The position numbers and the translations under genes are program-made. Shown here piece by piece: positions 41,923 through 50,273 of a stretch of DNA of 64,000 nt (positions are counted from its first letter, which is position 1; every line of letters starts with the position of its first letter). The notes under the pieces were generated by a model. The model saw only the letters and a program-made list of their open reading frames with translations. It had not been told where the DNA came from and did not search any database. Origin of the DNA: Burkholderiaceae bacterium (GTDB lineage: Bacteria; Pseudomonadota; Gammaproteobacteria; Burkholderiales; Burkholderiaceae_A); contig SGYQ01000010.1 of the NCBI GenBank assembly GCA_004214155.1, positions 1 to 64,000 of the forward strand, written 5' to 3'.

Positions 41923-42839
41923 TGAATCCCTCCTTCTGTACTTACCTCTGCGAATACCGTCTCCAGTGTTCTCTTTTCTGGCATTATTGATTCGATGTTT
42001 GCCCCTTCCGAAACCAGAAAGCGTATTAGTGCAGGAATCTCCGACTTTTGAACTTCAATCCTTAAGCTAGTTGTCTCACTGTTTTGAATCTCCTCCACTT
42101 TTTTAACCAATGGAGATTCGGAAAGCCTTGTTATTACGTCAGATTCCGAAGGTTGAAAATTGAAGATGATTTTATTTTCGCTCTGTAAATCCTTTATTTT
42201 GGAGTCCAATACGAGTTGACCGCCCCGCATGATTAGTACCCGTTCGCAGATCGCCTGGACCTCTTGAAGAACGTGAGTGGAGACAATAACTGTAGAGCTT
42301 TTCGCTAACTCTTTTATCAACTCACGCATTTGAAGAATTTGGTTGGGATCAAGTCCGTTTGTGGGTTCGTCCAAAATTAATATATCAGGCTTATGTAGTA
42401 GAGCCTGAGCGACACCAACCCTTTGCCGATAACCTCTCGACAATGTATCAATTCTCGCAGTTGCTTTTTCAGTTAATCGAGTTTTTTCGATTGCTTCTGA
42501 CACTAGCGGCCCTATCCTCGCTTCTTCAACTAAATGCAATTTTGCTTGATAAATCAAGTAGTCTGTCACTCGCATTTCGGGCCAAACAGGGCAATTCTCC
42601 GGTAGGTATCCGATTTTTTTTTTAATACCAACAGTATTTTCCCCCAATACTAGGCCATCAACTTCCACGGTCCCTGAAGAAGGTTCAATAAATCCTGTAA
42701 TCATTTTCATAATTGTCGTTTTGCCAGCACCATTATGACCAAGCAAACCGACCACCTCGCCATTTGTAATTTTAAAAGAGACGCTATCAACAGCTAAGGT
42801 AGACCCATAGGAACGGGACAGGTTTGTTACAGATATCAT
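41919..42839 (-). CDS. ABC transporter ATP-binding protein (GldA-like)
   Basis: A 306-residue ATPase. Walker A is GHNGAGKTTIMK, the Q-loop region is IGYLPENCPVW, the signature is LSRGYRQRVGVAQAL, Walker B is ILILDEPTNGLDP and the H-loop is STHVLQEV. The signature LSRGYRQR and the PENCP form are typical of GldA/CcmA-type ATPases. A C-terminal ~90-residue domain follows. It heads a three-gene, overlapping minus-strand operon with the permease/GldG fusion and DUF4340. It is divergent from the FAH gene (93-base gap). Confidence 0.92.
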   Translation of the reverse strand: MISVTNLSRSYGSTLAVDSVSFKITNGEVVGLLGHNGAGKTTIMKMITGFIEPSSGTVEVDGLVLGENTVGIKKKIGYLPENCPVWPEMRVTDYLIYQAKLHLVEEARIGPLVSEAIEKTRLTEKATARIDTLSRGYRQRVGVAQALLHKPDILILDEPTNGLDPNQILQMRELIKELAKSSTVIVSTHVLQEVQAICERVLIMRGGQLVLDSKIKDLQSENKIIFNFQPSESDVITRLSESPLVKKVEEIQNSETTSLRIEVQKSEIPALIRFLVSEGANIESIMPEKRTLETVFAEVSTEGGIQ

Positions 42840-42932
42840 AGAACTCTCATATTAATAAAGATGATAAGATTACAGATTATGGTACAAAAGTTCCCTTAGG
42901 GTTTACCATAATAAGAAAACAGGGTAATAGTT

Positions 42933-43628
42933 ATGGATAAAGTAAAAACTCCCCTCAAGTTTTTTCACAAGTCTTCAAGTGTGGAATACAGGCCATCGCG
43001 GGTTTTTTGTGTAGGTGCAAATTACAAAAAACATGTTGAGGAAATGGGGCTTCCTGGAAGAGAGTCTCCATTTTATTTTATGAAGCCTAGAGAGGCTCTC
43101 GTTCAAGGCGATGGTTCATCGGTTGTTGGCGTTGATTACCCTCCGCAAACAAAAGAGTTAGATTATGAGGTCGAGTTGGTTGTATTAATCGGGAAGAATG
43201 GGTCAATGGTGCCGAAAGAAAAAGCATCAGAATTTGTCTCTGGATTGGGGGTTGGCATAGACTTCACAAGGAGGGATATTCAGAGGAAACTTCGTGATAA
43301 AAACCAGCCGTGGGAATTATCTAAGGCTTTTGAGCAGTCTGCCCCGGTGGGACCGTTTATCAGTCCAGAAGAAATCAGTTCATCTATTTTTCCCATGGAA
43401 CTAAACATTAGCCTTTCTGTTAATGGGATAATAAAACAACAGGCCAATACTCGCGACATGATTTTTTCTGTAAGCGAGATAATTTCTGATCTGAGTGCCT
43501 TCTTTATGCTTCTACCGGGGGATTTAGTTTTCACGGGGACTCCCCAGGGGGTGGGACCTGTATTTCCGGGCGATGTTTTAGAGGCAAAAATTGATGAACT
43601 TCCATGTTTGAGTGTAGCAATACAGTAG
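42933..43628 (+). CDS. Fumarylacetoacetate hydrolase (FAH) family protein
   Basis: A 231-residue FAH-fold enzyme. It has VFCVGANYKKHVEEMG, then PFYFMKPREALVQG, ELDYEVELVVLIGK (metal-binding Glu residues), GVGIDFTRRDIQ, the AFEQSAPVGPF lid region and FTGTPQGVGPV. Short single-domain members act as acylpyruvases, oxaloacetate decarboxylases or hydrolases of maleylpyruvate-like compounds (YcgM group). The specific reaction cannot be assigned. It stands alone upstream of the OFA transporter, with 98 bases between. Confidence 0.9.
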   Translation: MDKVKTPLKFFHKSSSVEYRPSRVFCVGANYKKHVEEMGLPGRESPFYFMKPREALVQGDGSSVVGVDYPPQTKELDYEVELVVLIGKNGSMVPKEKASEFVSGLGVGIDFTRRDIQRKLRDKNQPWELSKAFEQSAPVGPFISPEEISSSIFPMELNISLSVNGIIKQQANTRDMIFSVSEIISDLSAFFMLLPGDLVFTGTPQGVGPVFPGDVLEAKIDELPCLSVAIQ

Positions 43629-43726
43629 TAAGGAAATATAAATTTCATAATTTCCATGTATTCTCAGTGGTATAATTTTGTTCAGTTAGTAATTAACAAT
43701 CAAATGCCAGGAGGACAAGCAATATC

Positions 43727-45472
43727 ATGAGTACAGACAGCTCAAAACGTTTATTTTCTTTTTTGTATAAGGATGCTATCGTCGCTAAGCCTGGATTTAA
43801 CCGTTGGTTGGTACCTCCTGCTTCTATTGGTATTCATTTGTGTATTGGCTCAGTATATGCGTGGTCTCTTTTTAATTTGCCGCTAACGAATCATTTCGGA
43901 GTGGTTGCTCCAGCTGCAGATGACTGGAATCTTTCCAATGTTGTTTGGATATTTTCTGTAGCAATAGTTTGCTTGGGTCTCGCTGCTGCATTTGCCGGAA
44001 AATGGTTGGAGGAAGTTGGGCCAAGAATGGTTGGTGTAGTAGCAGCAACTCTCTGGGGAGGAGGGTTTATAATCGGTTCTGTGGGCATTGCTACCCATCA
44101 GTTATGGCTTGTCTACCTAGGTTATGGAGTTTTTGGTGGGTTTGGACTCGGTTTGGGCTATGTTTCTCCGGTTTCCACATTAATTCGCTGGTTCCCTGAT
44201 CGGAGGGGAATGGCGACCGGAATGGCTATAATGGGTTTTGGCGGTGGTGCAATGATCGCAAAACCAATAAAAACAAGTTTGCTATCCTATTTTGCAGTAG
44301 CTCCAGAGTATCTAGGAACTGAGGGTGTTATACAGACTGTGACTGAAAATGGGAGGCTGTTTGCTGAAAAGGCAGGTGAAAAGATTGAAGTGGTCATAGC
44401 AACTGCGAAGCAAGCTGCTGCCCTTCCTGGTGGAGGGGAGGCCGGCGTATATGTGGTCGGAAGTGGGGATACTGGAGCCTCAGCAACCTTTCTTACTCTA
44501 GGGATTATCTACTTTGTGGTTATGATAGTAGCTGCGTTTAGCTATCGTGTTCCTCCAAAAGATTGGAAACCAGAAGGTTGGACGCCGAAAGAGTCTTCCG
44601 GTCAAAGCATGATTACAAAGAAACACGTGCATATCGATCAAGCCCTGAAGACCCCACAGTTTTGGCAACTATGGATCATGTTATGTTTCAATGTTACAGC
44701 TGGGATTGGTGTTATTGGAGTTGCCAAGACGATGGTTAGCGAAATATTTGGTGCTAATGAAGTCCTTATTAGTATGGCTACCACTAGTACCCTTGTTGCT
44801 TTGTTTTTCCTAAACTACGTGGTAATGCTTTCAGCTTTCAATATGGTAGGGAGGTTTATTTGGGCGTCAACATCAGATTACATTGGTAGGAAAAACACAT
44901 ATCATTGTTTTTTTGTGTTAGGAGCCATCCTGTATTCTTCTATTCCTTTTTTTGCAATAGAAGCAAGTGCAAATCCAACTACCATCATTTACTTCGCAGG
45001 GTTTTGTATAGCATCGATGATCATTTTTACGATGTATGGCGGCGGATTCGCAACTATACCGGCATACCTAGCAGACATATTTGGCACTATGCATGTGGGC
45101 GGAATCCATGGAAGACTTCTAACAGCATGGTCTACTGCTGGGGTGTTAGGCCCTTTAAGCATTACAGAGCTACGCAGTTTCTCTTTAAACAATGCTATAA
45201 ACGATCTAGTTGCTGTAATTGAGCCTCAAAAATTTCTGGAAAAATTCGGTGCTCCAATAGAACAACTTGATCAGTTAGTTGCTGCGAAAACGGTTACCAT
45301 AGCCAGACTAATGGAAATCGTACCGGAAGGTACTATCGACCCCACTCCTTCTCTATACAACACAACGATGTACGCCATGGCTGGGTTGTTGGTTATTGCT
45401 TTTGTTGCGAACTTATTGATGCGGCCTGTGCACGAGAAGCACCACTATGAGGGAGATCCTTCAAAAGCATAG
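43727..45472 (+). CDS. OFA-family major facilitator (oxalate/formate antiporter-like)
   Basis: A 581-residue MFS transporter with about 12 membrane helices and a long central insert (between helices 6 and 7, ~190-245). Family features are RWLVPPASIGIHLCIGSVYA (N-terminal helix), GFGLGLGYVSPVSTLIRWFP followed by DRRGMATGMAIMGFGGGA, MLCFNVTAGIGVIGVAKTM, and GRFIWASTSDYIGRK. OFA members exchange oxalate, formate or other small carboxylates. In a methylotroph with formate dehydrogenase and a glyoxylate-producing cycle, a C1/C2 acid substrate is plausible. That is inference. GGAGG precedes the ATG. Confidence 0.88.
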   Translation: MSTDSSKRLFSFLYKDAIVAKPGFNRWLVPPASIGIHLCIGSVYAWSLFNLPLTNHFGVVAPAADDWNLSNVVWIFSVAIVCLGLAAAFAGKWLEEVGPRMVGVVAATLWGGGFIIGSVGIATHQLWLVYLGYGVFGGFGLGLGYVSPVSTLIRWFPDRRGMATGMAIMGFGGGAMIAKPIKTSLLSYFAVAPEYLGTEGVIQTVTENGRLFAEKAGEKIEVVIATAKQAAALPGGGEAGVYVVGSGDTGASATFLTLGIIYFVVMIVAAFSYRVPPKDWKPEGWTPKESSGQSMITKKHVHIDQALKTPQFWQLWIMLCFNVTAGIGVIGVAKTMVSEIFGANEVLISMATTSTLVALFFLNYVVMLSAFNMVGRFIWASTSDYIGRKNTYHCFFVLGAILYSSIPFFAIEASANPTTIIYFAGFCIASMIIFTMYGGGFATIPAYLADIFGTMHVGGIHGRLLTAWSTAGVLGPLSITELRSFSLNNAINDLVAVIEPQKFLEKFGAPIEQLDQLVAAKTVTIARLMEIVPEGTIDPTPSLYNTTMYAMAGLLVIAFVANLLMRPVHEKHHYEGDPSKA

Positions 45473-45520
45473 AAATTCTCTGGACAATAGCGTGACAGAC
45501 TTAACGTCTGATCAATTCGT

Positions 45521-46051
45521 TTAAAATTCTATGAGCGCGTGTACGGTAATGTTTTTTTCTCTCAAAAGCGCGCTACCTCCGAGGGAGGGAAGGTCAATAA
45601 AAAAACCTGCCCCGAGAATATTTTTCTTACCGAATTTCTCGATAAGTTTTGCCGCAGCTAATGCTGTTCCTCCTGTCGCCAGCAGGTCGTCTATTATAAT
45701 TACATTTTGAAAATTATCCAGAGCATCTGTATGGATATGCATTTCAGTAGAACCGTATTCCAAATCGTAAGCCGCTGAAAATGTTTTATAGGGTAGCTTG
45801 TCGGGCTTTCTAAGTGGGACGAATGCCGCATTCAACTTGTAAGCAATTGCTGAACCCATTATAAATCCCCTAGATTCTATTCCTAATACAGCATCAATGG
45901 ACTGATTTTCCCACGGGATACACATTTGATTAATCATGAATTGAAAAAGTCTTTTATCCGATAGTACTGTAGTTATATCTCTAAAATTTATTCCTGGCTT
46001 TGGATAATCTGGTATTGCTCTAACGGAATTTTTTAAATCTTCAGTTTTCAT
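45521..46051 (-). CDS. apt: Adenine phosphoribosyltransferase
   Basis: A 176-residue purine-salvage enzyme converting adenine and PRPP to AMP. The N-terminal IPDYPKPGINFRDITTVL is diagnostic. GIESRGFIMGSAIA is the flexible/adenine site, PLRKPDKLPYK follows, and the PRPP-binding loop is VIIIDDLLATGGTALAA. The length is normal. It is a single gene, convergent with the OFA transporter and divergent from the Mpo1-like gene. Confidence 0.96.
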   Translation of the reverse strand: MKTEDLKNSVRAIPDYPKPGINFRDITTVLSDKRLFQFMINQMCIPWENQSIDAVLGIESRGFIMGSAIAYKLNAAFVPLRKPDKLPYKTFSAAYDLEYGSTEMHIHTDALDNFQNVIIIDDLLATGGTALAAAKLIEKFGKKNILGAGFFIDLPSLGGSALLREKNITVHALIEF

Positions 46052-46171
46052 GTTTCCCTCTCTTATTCTCTGCTATATTTTAGGATATCTTCTTTGGGAG
46101 TTAATTACCCAATTTCTTTTTATTAATGTTACGTTTTTTTTGATTGTTAGGCGCAGAGGGGGTTGTGATAA

Positions 46172-46612
46172 GTGTCTGTCTTAACGAGATTATTAGAATC
46201 TTATGAAAAAAACCATCAAAATCCTATTAACGAAGCCATTCATATTATCGCGATTCCGTTAATTATGTTTTCTATTCTGGGTATGACTGCTGCATTTGAT
46301 ATTTTTCTTGAGTATATATTGGTAGGGATTGTAATTATTTATTATCTAAAACTTTCGAAAATTGCAGCGTTATTAATGTTAGTGTGGTTACTGATTTATT
46401 TAGGCTTAGTTATTTTATTGAAACTTTACATCATTGAGATTTCTATATTACTTTTTGCTTTTGGATGGATTTTGCAGTTTTTAGGACACTTCATCGAAGG
46501 AAAAAGACCTTCTTTTTTTGAAGATCTTCGGTATTTTTTGATTGGACCCTTATTCGTTGTCCAGAAAGTTATTTTGAAGTTTGGTATTAAAGTTTTTACC
46601 GATAATGGTTAG
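46172..46612 (+). CDS. Mpo1-like (DUF962) membrane protein
   Basis: A 146-residue protein with about four membrane helices. The family signature His residues are in NHQNPINEAIHIIAIP and LQFLGHFIEGKRPSFFEDLRY, ending in GPLFVV. Yeast Mpo1 of this family is an Fe(II) dioxygenase that shortens 2-hydroxy fatty acids by one carbon. The start codon is GTG (46172). The ALDH3-type gene follows 36 bases later on the same strand, an arrangement recalling the Hfd1-Mpo1 steps of phytosphingosine breakdown in yeast. Confidence 0.88.
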   Translation: MSVLTRLLESYEKNHQNPINEAIHIIAIPLIMFSILGMTAAFDIFLEYILVGIVIIYYLKLSKIAALLMLVWLLIYLGLVILLKLYIIEISILLFAFGWILQFLGHFIEGKRPSFFEDLRYFLIGPLFVVQKVILKFGIKVFTDNG

Positions 46613-46648
46613 TTGCTGATCGATAAATTTTAACGGAGACAGTTTTTG

Positions 46649-48106
46649 ATGGAGGATGAAAAAGTTTCTTCCGAAATTTTAGCTTTAAAAAAAAGTTATA
46701 CCGAAGATCCATACCCCTCTGTGCAAAAAAGAAAGGGTTGGTTACGAAATCTCGAGAAAGTCCTACTAGAGTCTGAGCAAAATCTAATTGATGCTATAAC
46801 GAAAGATTTTAGTCACCGTTCAAAATTCGAAACAGAAATTTGTGAGTTACTTCCAACTTATTCCGCACTTAAGCATTCCTGTAGAAATTTATCAAAGTGG
46901 ATGAAGGTAAAAAAAAGGAGGACTGATCCAATTTTTTGGTTTGGGTCTTCCTCAATCCTATATCAGCCGATTGGAGTTGTAGCGATTATCAGCCCATGGA
47001 ATTATCCATTGCAATTGACTTTTATTCCTTTAATAAACGCACTAGCTGCGGGTAATCGAGTTTTGTTAAAGCCGAGTGAAAAAACCTATTATTTTTCCGC
47101 ATTGCTAGAAAAAGTTTTTTATGAGGGTTTTGACAGGTCTGTTGCAAGGGTTATTTGTGGAGATCAAAGCACTGCAAAACGTATCGCCCAGGATAAGGAA
47201 GTAGACCATTTGTTTTTCACTGGTTCGACCAGAGTTGGGAAAGAGGTTGCAAAATACGCAGCGGGAAATTTAACACCTACGACTCTTGAGTTAGGAGGAA
47301 AGTCTCCGGCGTATATAACTAAGTCAGCGAGCTTAAAAAAGTCATTGCAACGTATAATTTTGGGGAAAATGTTAAATGCTGGACAGACTTGCATAGCTCC
47401 TGATTACTTAATAGTCGATAGAAAACACAAGTTAAATTTTGTGGAAACTTTCTTTAAAATCCTCGGAAAGTTATATCCCGAAATAATGGAGAACTCCGAT
47501 TACTCGGCAATCATAAATAAGGAAAGATTAGAACACCTTTTGCAACTGCTTGAAGATGCAAGGGACAAGGGTGGCGACATTTATATAATTTCAGAAGGTA
47601 CTGTTAAGATCGTAGAAGATAAAAAAAACATATCAGAAATGACAAAAATATCGGGCAAACCGGAAAGAAAATTATCGCCTTCTCTCGTACTGAACCCAAA
47701 TTTTCGAATGAATCTTTTAAATGAAGAGATCTTTGGCCCAATTCTTCCAGTTTTTTTTGTTGACTCTGATGCTGAGGCGTTTAAGTTAGTAGAGAAAAAT
47801 CAGAGACCGTTAGCTTTTTATTGGTTTGGGGATCAGAAAGAACCACGACAGAAATGGTTGAAAAACATAGTTGCGGGAGGAGTTACGATAAATGATTGTT
47901 TGCTACACGTCGTCCAAAACGATTTACCCTTCGGAGGCGTTTCCTACAGTGGGAGTGGCACATATCATGGAATCTGGGGTTTTGAAAACTTTTCGCACAG
48001 AAAGAGTGTTTTCAAACAATCTAGGTTTTCAGCAATGAAATCCGTAAGTCCTCCGTACACCAAAATAAAATATAAATTGCTGAGAATGCTACGATTTTTA
48101 ATTTGA
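46649..48106 (+). CDS. Aldehyde dehydrogenase, ALDH3/coniferyl-aldehyde type
   Basis: A 485-residue NAD(P)-dependent aldehyde dehydrogenase. It has SPWNYPLQLTFIPLINALAA (substrate/cofactor fold), KPSEKT, FFTGSTRVGKEVAKYAA (NAD site), the general base Glu in TLELGGKSPAYI, the nucleophile Cys in NAGQTCIAPDYLIV, and EEIFGPILPV. The C-terminal SVSPPYTKIKYKLLRMLRFL resembles the membrane-proximal tail of ALDH3 fatty-aldehyde enzymes. The coniferyl-aldehyde dehydrogenase family (CalB) is the nearest named group; a long-chain aldehyde is equally plausible given the Mpo1-like neighbour. The ATG at 46649 has GGAG upstream; a TTG one codon earlier is not needed. Confidence 0.9.
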   Translation: MEDEKVSSEILALKKSYTEDPYPSVQKRKGWLRNLEKVLLESEQNLIDAITKDFSHRSKFETEICELLPTYSALKHSCRNLSKWMKVKKRRTDPIFWFGSSSILYQPIGVVAIISPWNYPLQLTFIPLINALAAGNRVLLKPSEKTYYFSALLEKVFYEGFDRSVARVICGDQSTAKRIAQDKEVDHLFFTGSTRVGKEVAKYAAGNLTPTTLELGGKSPAYITKSASLKKSLQRIILGKMLNAGQTCIAPDYLIVDRKHKLNFVETFFKILGKLYPEIMENSDYSAIINKERLEHLLQLLEDARDKGGDIYIISEGTVKIVEDKKNISEMTKISGKPERKLSPSLVLNPNFRMNLLNEEIFGPILPVFFVDSDAEAFKLVEKNQRPLAFYWFGDQKEPRQKWLKNIVAGGVTINDCLLHVVQNDLPFGGVSYSGSGTYHGIWGFENFSHRKSVFKQSRFSAMKSVSPPYTKIKYKLLRMLRFLI

Positions 48107-48402
48107 TTGTTACAACTCTTTTTGTCAAAAGCATGGATATTTCTTCTTGCGTTTAAATTCCAAATGACTCTTAGTCAGTCATAAGATGCAAGATCTTCTA
48201 AAACAAAGTTTTGAAGTAAGGGTGAATTAAAAAGACAGAATCACGAGAAAACGGAAAAATGATTTTTGGTTTCTAAAGTTGAGCTGTGCAAAATTATCGA
48301 TAAAAAAATACTGTTACTTAAATCAAGGAAGCTAATAAAACTGAATTAGTAAATTCTAGGAATGAATATTATGGGCCGGCTTAACAAAAAAATACCCGCA
48401 TC
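48107..48402. other. Intergenic region after the ALDH gene
   Basis: About 300 AT-rich bases between the ALDH gene and the terminator of the convergent PQQ dehydrogenase gene. No gene, RNA or repeat could be supported here. A partial extra copy of the terminator arm (AATACCCGCATC, 48391-48402) lies at its right end. Confidence 0.5.
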
Positions 48403-48437
48403 AAAAAAAATACCCGCATAACGAAAGTTATGCGGGT
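48403..48437 (-). terminator. Intrinsic terminator of the PQQ sugar dehydrogenase gene
   Basis: On the plus strand ACCCGCATAAC (48412-48422), GAAA loop, GTTATGCGGGT (48427-48437), an 11-bp perfect stem. Read on the minus strand the stem is followed by ATTTTTTTT. It lies 28 bases after the stop of the gene ending at 48465. A second copy of the descending arm with its own T-run (GATGCGGGTATTTTTTT on the minus strand) follows immediately, suggesting a partial duplication of the terminator. Confidence 0.92.
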
Positions 48438-48464
48438 AAATTCACTACAACTAATGCTTGGAGA

Positions 48465-49763
48465 TTATCTAGCTGATGCTGAAATCTTCCATACTTCACC
48501 TTCGTCTGTAGTAGCGAAGAGTGCATTATCTGGACCCATCCTAAGACCACGGAATCTCTTCTCCATACCCAACGGCATATGAACAACTGACTTCATAGAA
48601 AGTCCATCTGCTGCAATGTCATACATATCAATACGGAGACCGCCTGGTGTACCACCAAAAGCAATTCCCATGATACCAGCAGCTAATCGGCCTTCATAAA
48701 TACCCCAGTTTGAACCCTTGAGGAATGCAGCAGAACCGGTACCCTGAGAATATCCGTTGTTATTCCATGCTGGTGTCATAAGGTCATCAAAACGAGTATC
48801 ACTCATTGGTGTGTATGCTGCACGAAGCGCAGGAATCATACCATCTTTCTGATTAGGCTCATAACCACAATACTTGTCTGGACAAGCTACTCTTCCACCT
48901 CTTTTCTCAGCAGGATCCCAACCACCGTTACCACCGTTTACAAGTGCAGTGATCTCGTCATTGTGCCATGGGCCATGCTCAGCTGTGAAAGCTCTACCAT
49001 CGCTAGGACGGAAGTCAATACCCTGAACATTTCTGTGACCGTATGTGTAGATACGCTTGTCAGAACCCATTGGAGGGTTGTTCTCTGGATGCGCATTACC
49101 ATCAGCATCAACCCTTAATACGTTTCCGCAAAGCATTGAATTGTCCTGAGGGCAAATTCCTCTATGACGGTCGCCCGTACCTACCCAAAGGTATCCACCT
49201 GGACCCACACGGATTCTTCCACCGTTGTGCGCACCTGGACCACCAAATGGCTGGTCGGATTTAAATGGCTTGTACTGGATGTCCTTTATGATGTCAGTTC
49301 TCTTGGAAACGCTCTTGTTGTTTTTAGCAACTTTAAACTTCATAACGATGTTTCCGTCACACTTTTCAAAGTTAGTCTTACAACCTGAACCATGATACTT
49401 GTTAGAAGTAGAGTATAAAAACAGTGTACGATCCTTGTCGAAGTCTCTGCTTAAAGCTACACCTAACATTCCAGCCTGACCCTCACAGAAAAGATCCTTA
49501 CCGGAGCTCTTGTAGCCCTTAGAACCCTTCATACCATAAAGCGCTGATACGTTACCGTCGGCATGTCTTATGGAAAGACCTTTGCACTTCTCAGTGAAAA
49601 ACATATCTCCACCGTTAGTGAAAGCCATATCCCACGGATTTTCAAGACCAGACATTACTTGCTCTGCCTTGATTGTAGGTACATTCATACCTTGGGCAAA
49701 AACGCTACCCGCAAAAAGCATGGATGCAGCTACTGTGAAAATAGAGAAAAATCTTACTTTCAT
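48465..49763 (-). CDS. Secreted PQQ-dependent sugar/aldose dehydrogenase-like protein
   Basis: A 432-residue protein of the soluble glucose dehydrogenase/sorbosone dehydrogenase six-bladed propeller family. The signal peptide is MKVRFFSIFTVAASMLFAGS ending VFA/QGM. Family motifs are LENPWDMAFTNGGDMFFTEK, GMLGVALSRDF, GAHNGGRIRVGPGGYLWVGT (catalytic His), YGHRNVQGIDFRP, and EHGPWHNDEI. Several extra Cys (for example KCKG, LFCEG, GCKTNFEKC, ICPQDNSMLCG) suggest disulfides. Codon choice is strongly biased like xoxF, which implies high expression. It would use PQQ from the pqq operon; the substrate is unknown. It sits alone with its own terminator and a 510-base upstream gap. Confidence 0.9.
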   Translation of the reverse strand: MKVRFFSIFTVAASMLFAGSVFAQGMNVPTIKAEQVMSGLENPWDMAFTNGGDMFFTEKCKGLSIRHADGNVSALYGMKGSKGYKSSGKDLFCEGQAGMLGVALSRDFDKDRTLFLYSTSNKYHGSGCKTNFEKCDGNIVMKFKVAKNNKSVSKRTDIIKDIQYKPFKSDQPFGGPGAHNGGRIRVGPGGYLWVGTGDRHRGICPQDNSMLCGNVLRVDADGNAHPENNPPMGSDKRIYTYGHRNVQGIDFRPSDGRAFTAEHGPWHNDEITALVNGGNGGWDPAEKRGGRVACPDKYCGYEPNQKDGMIPALRAAYTPMSDTRFDDLMTPAWNNNGYSQGTGSAAFLKGSNWGIYEGRLAAGIMGIAFGGTPGGLRIDMYDIAADGLSMKSVVHMPLGMEKRFRGLRMGPDNALFATTDEGEVWKISASAR

Positions 49764-50273
49764 TTACATCTCCATAGATTTAGTTAAAAAAAAAAACCAA
49801 AGGTTGAACTCTTTGATTGCTAACCGTATGATCACATAAGACGCCCGATAATTCCAATGAATTTACCTAGGAATAACCCTCTGTTGCGCCACAACATTAT
49901 TTGGTAATTATATTTGGTAATTATCCACCCACTTATTTAGGATGTTGTAGTACTCGAAAAATACCACTTTCAACTGTGCGCCTTAATGGCTCTAGTCCGG
50001 CTGATTCCGCGTGTTTGCAACATTTCTGCCTGGTTACCGTAGAACTACAAAAATCGTTTTATACAAAAACCGTTTTGAACAAAAAACAACAAAAAAATTA
50101 CTGACATTGTGAAGAAAATACGGTGTTACGAGAAAACTCTTCTTAATTTAAATAACAATTCTATCAAAACCATACGAGAAGATTTTATCCCTGTGTTTCA
50201 TGAGAAACTTCATTTTCTAACCGTATAAATTGTTCGTCGTTGACAGGTTGGTATCAAAATAGAAAAAAATAGA
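49764..50273. other. Upstream region of the PQQ dehydrogenase gene
   Basis: 510 bases without a supported gene. The part next to the dehydrogenase start must hold its promoter (minus strand). It contains ATTGGAATTA (minus strand, 49849-49858), also found upstream of xoxF, and a 13-bp tandem duplication at 49899-49924. The rest is AT-rich with only short, unconvincing frames. Confidence 0.5.
49899..49924. repeat. Perfect tandem duplication of a 13-mer
   Basis: ATTTGGTAATTAT occurs at 49899-49911 and again directly at 49912-49924. It lies about 135 bases upstream of the PQQ sugar dehydrogenase start on the other strand. It could be a duplicated operator half or simple replication slippage. Confidence 0.8.

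Noticed and set aside
48391-48437. Repeated TACCCGCAT units as a CRISPR-like array
   Set aside because: Only two and a half short copies, explained by a terminator hairpin and a partial duplication of it; no spacers or cas genes.
49901-50104. 67-codon frame upstream of the PQQ dehydrogenase
   Set aside because: Runs through the 13-base tandem duplication and low-complexity AT-rich DNA, with no ribosome binding site or family resemblance.
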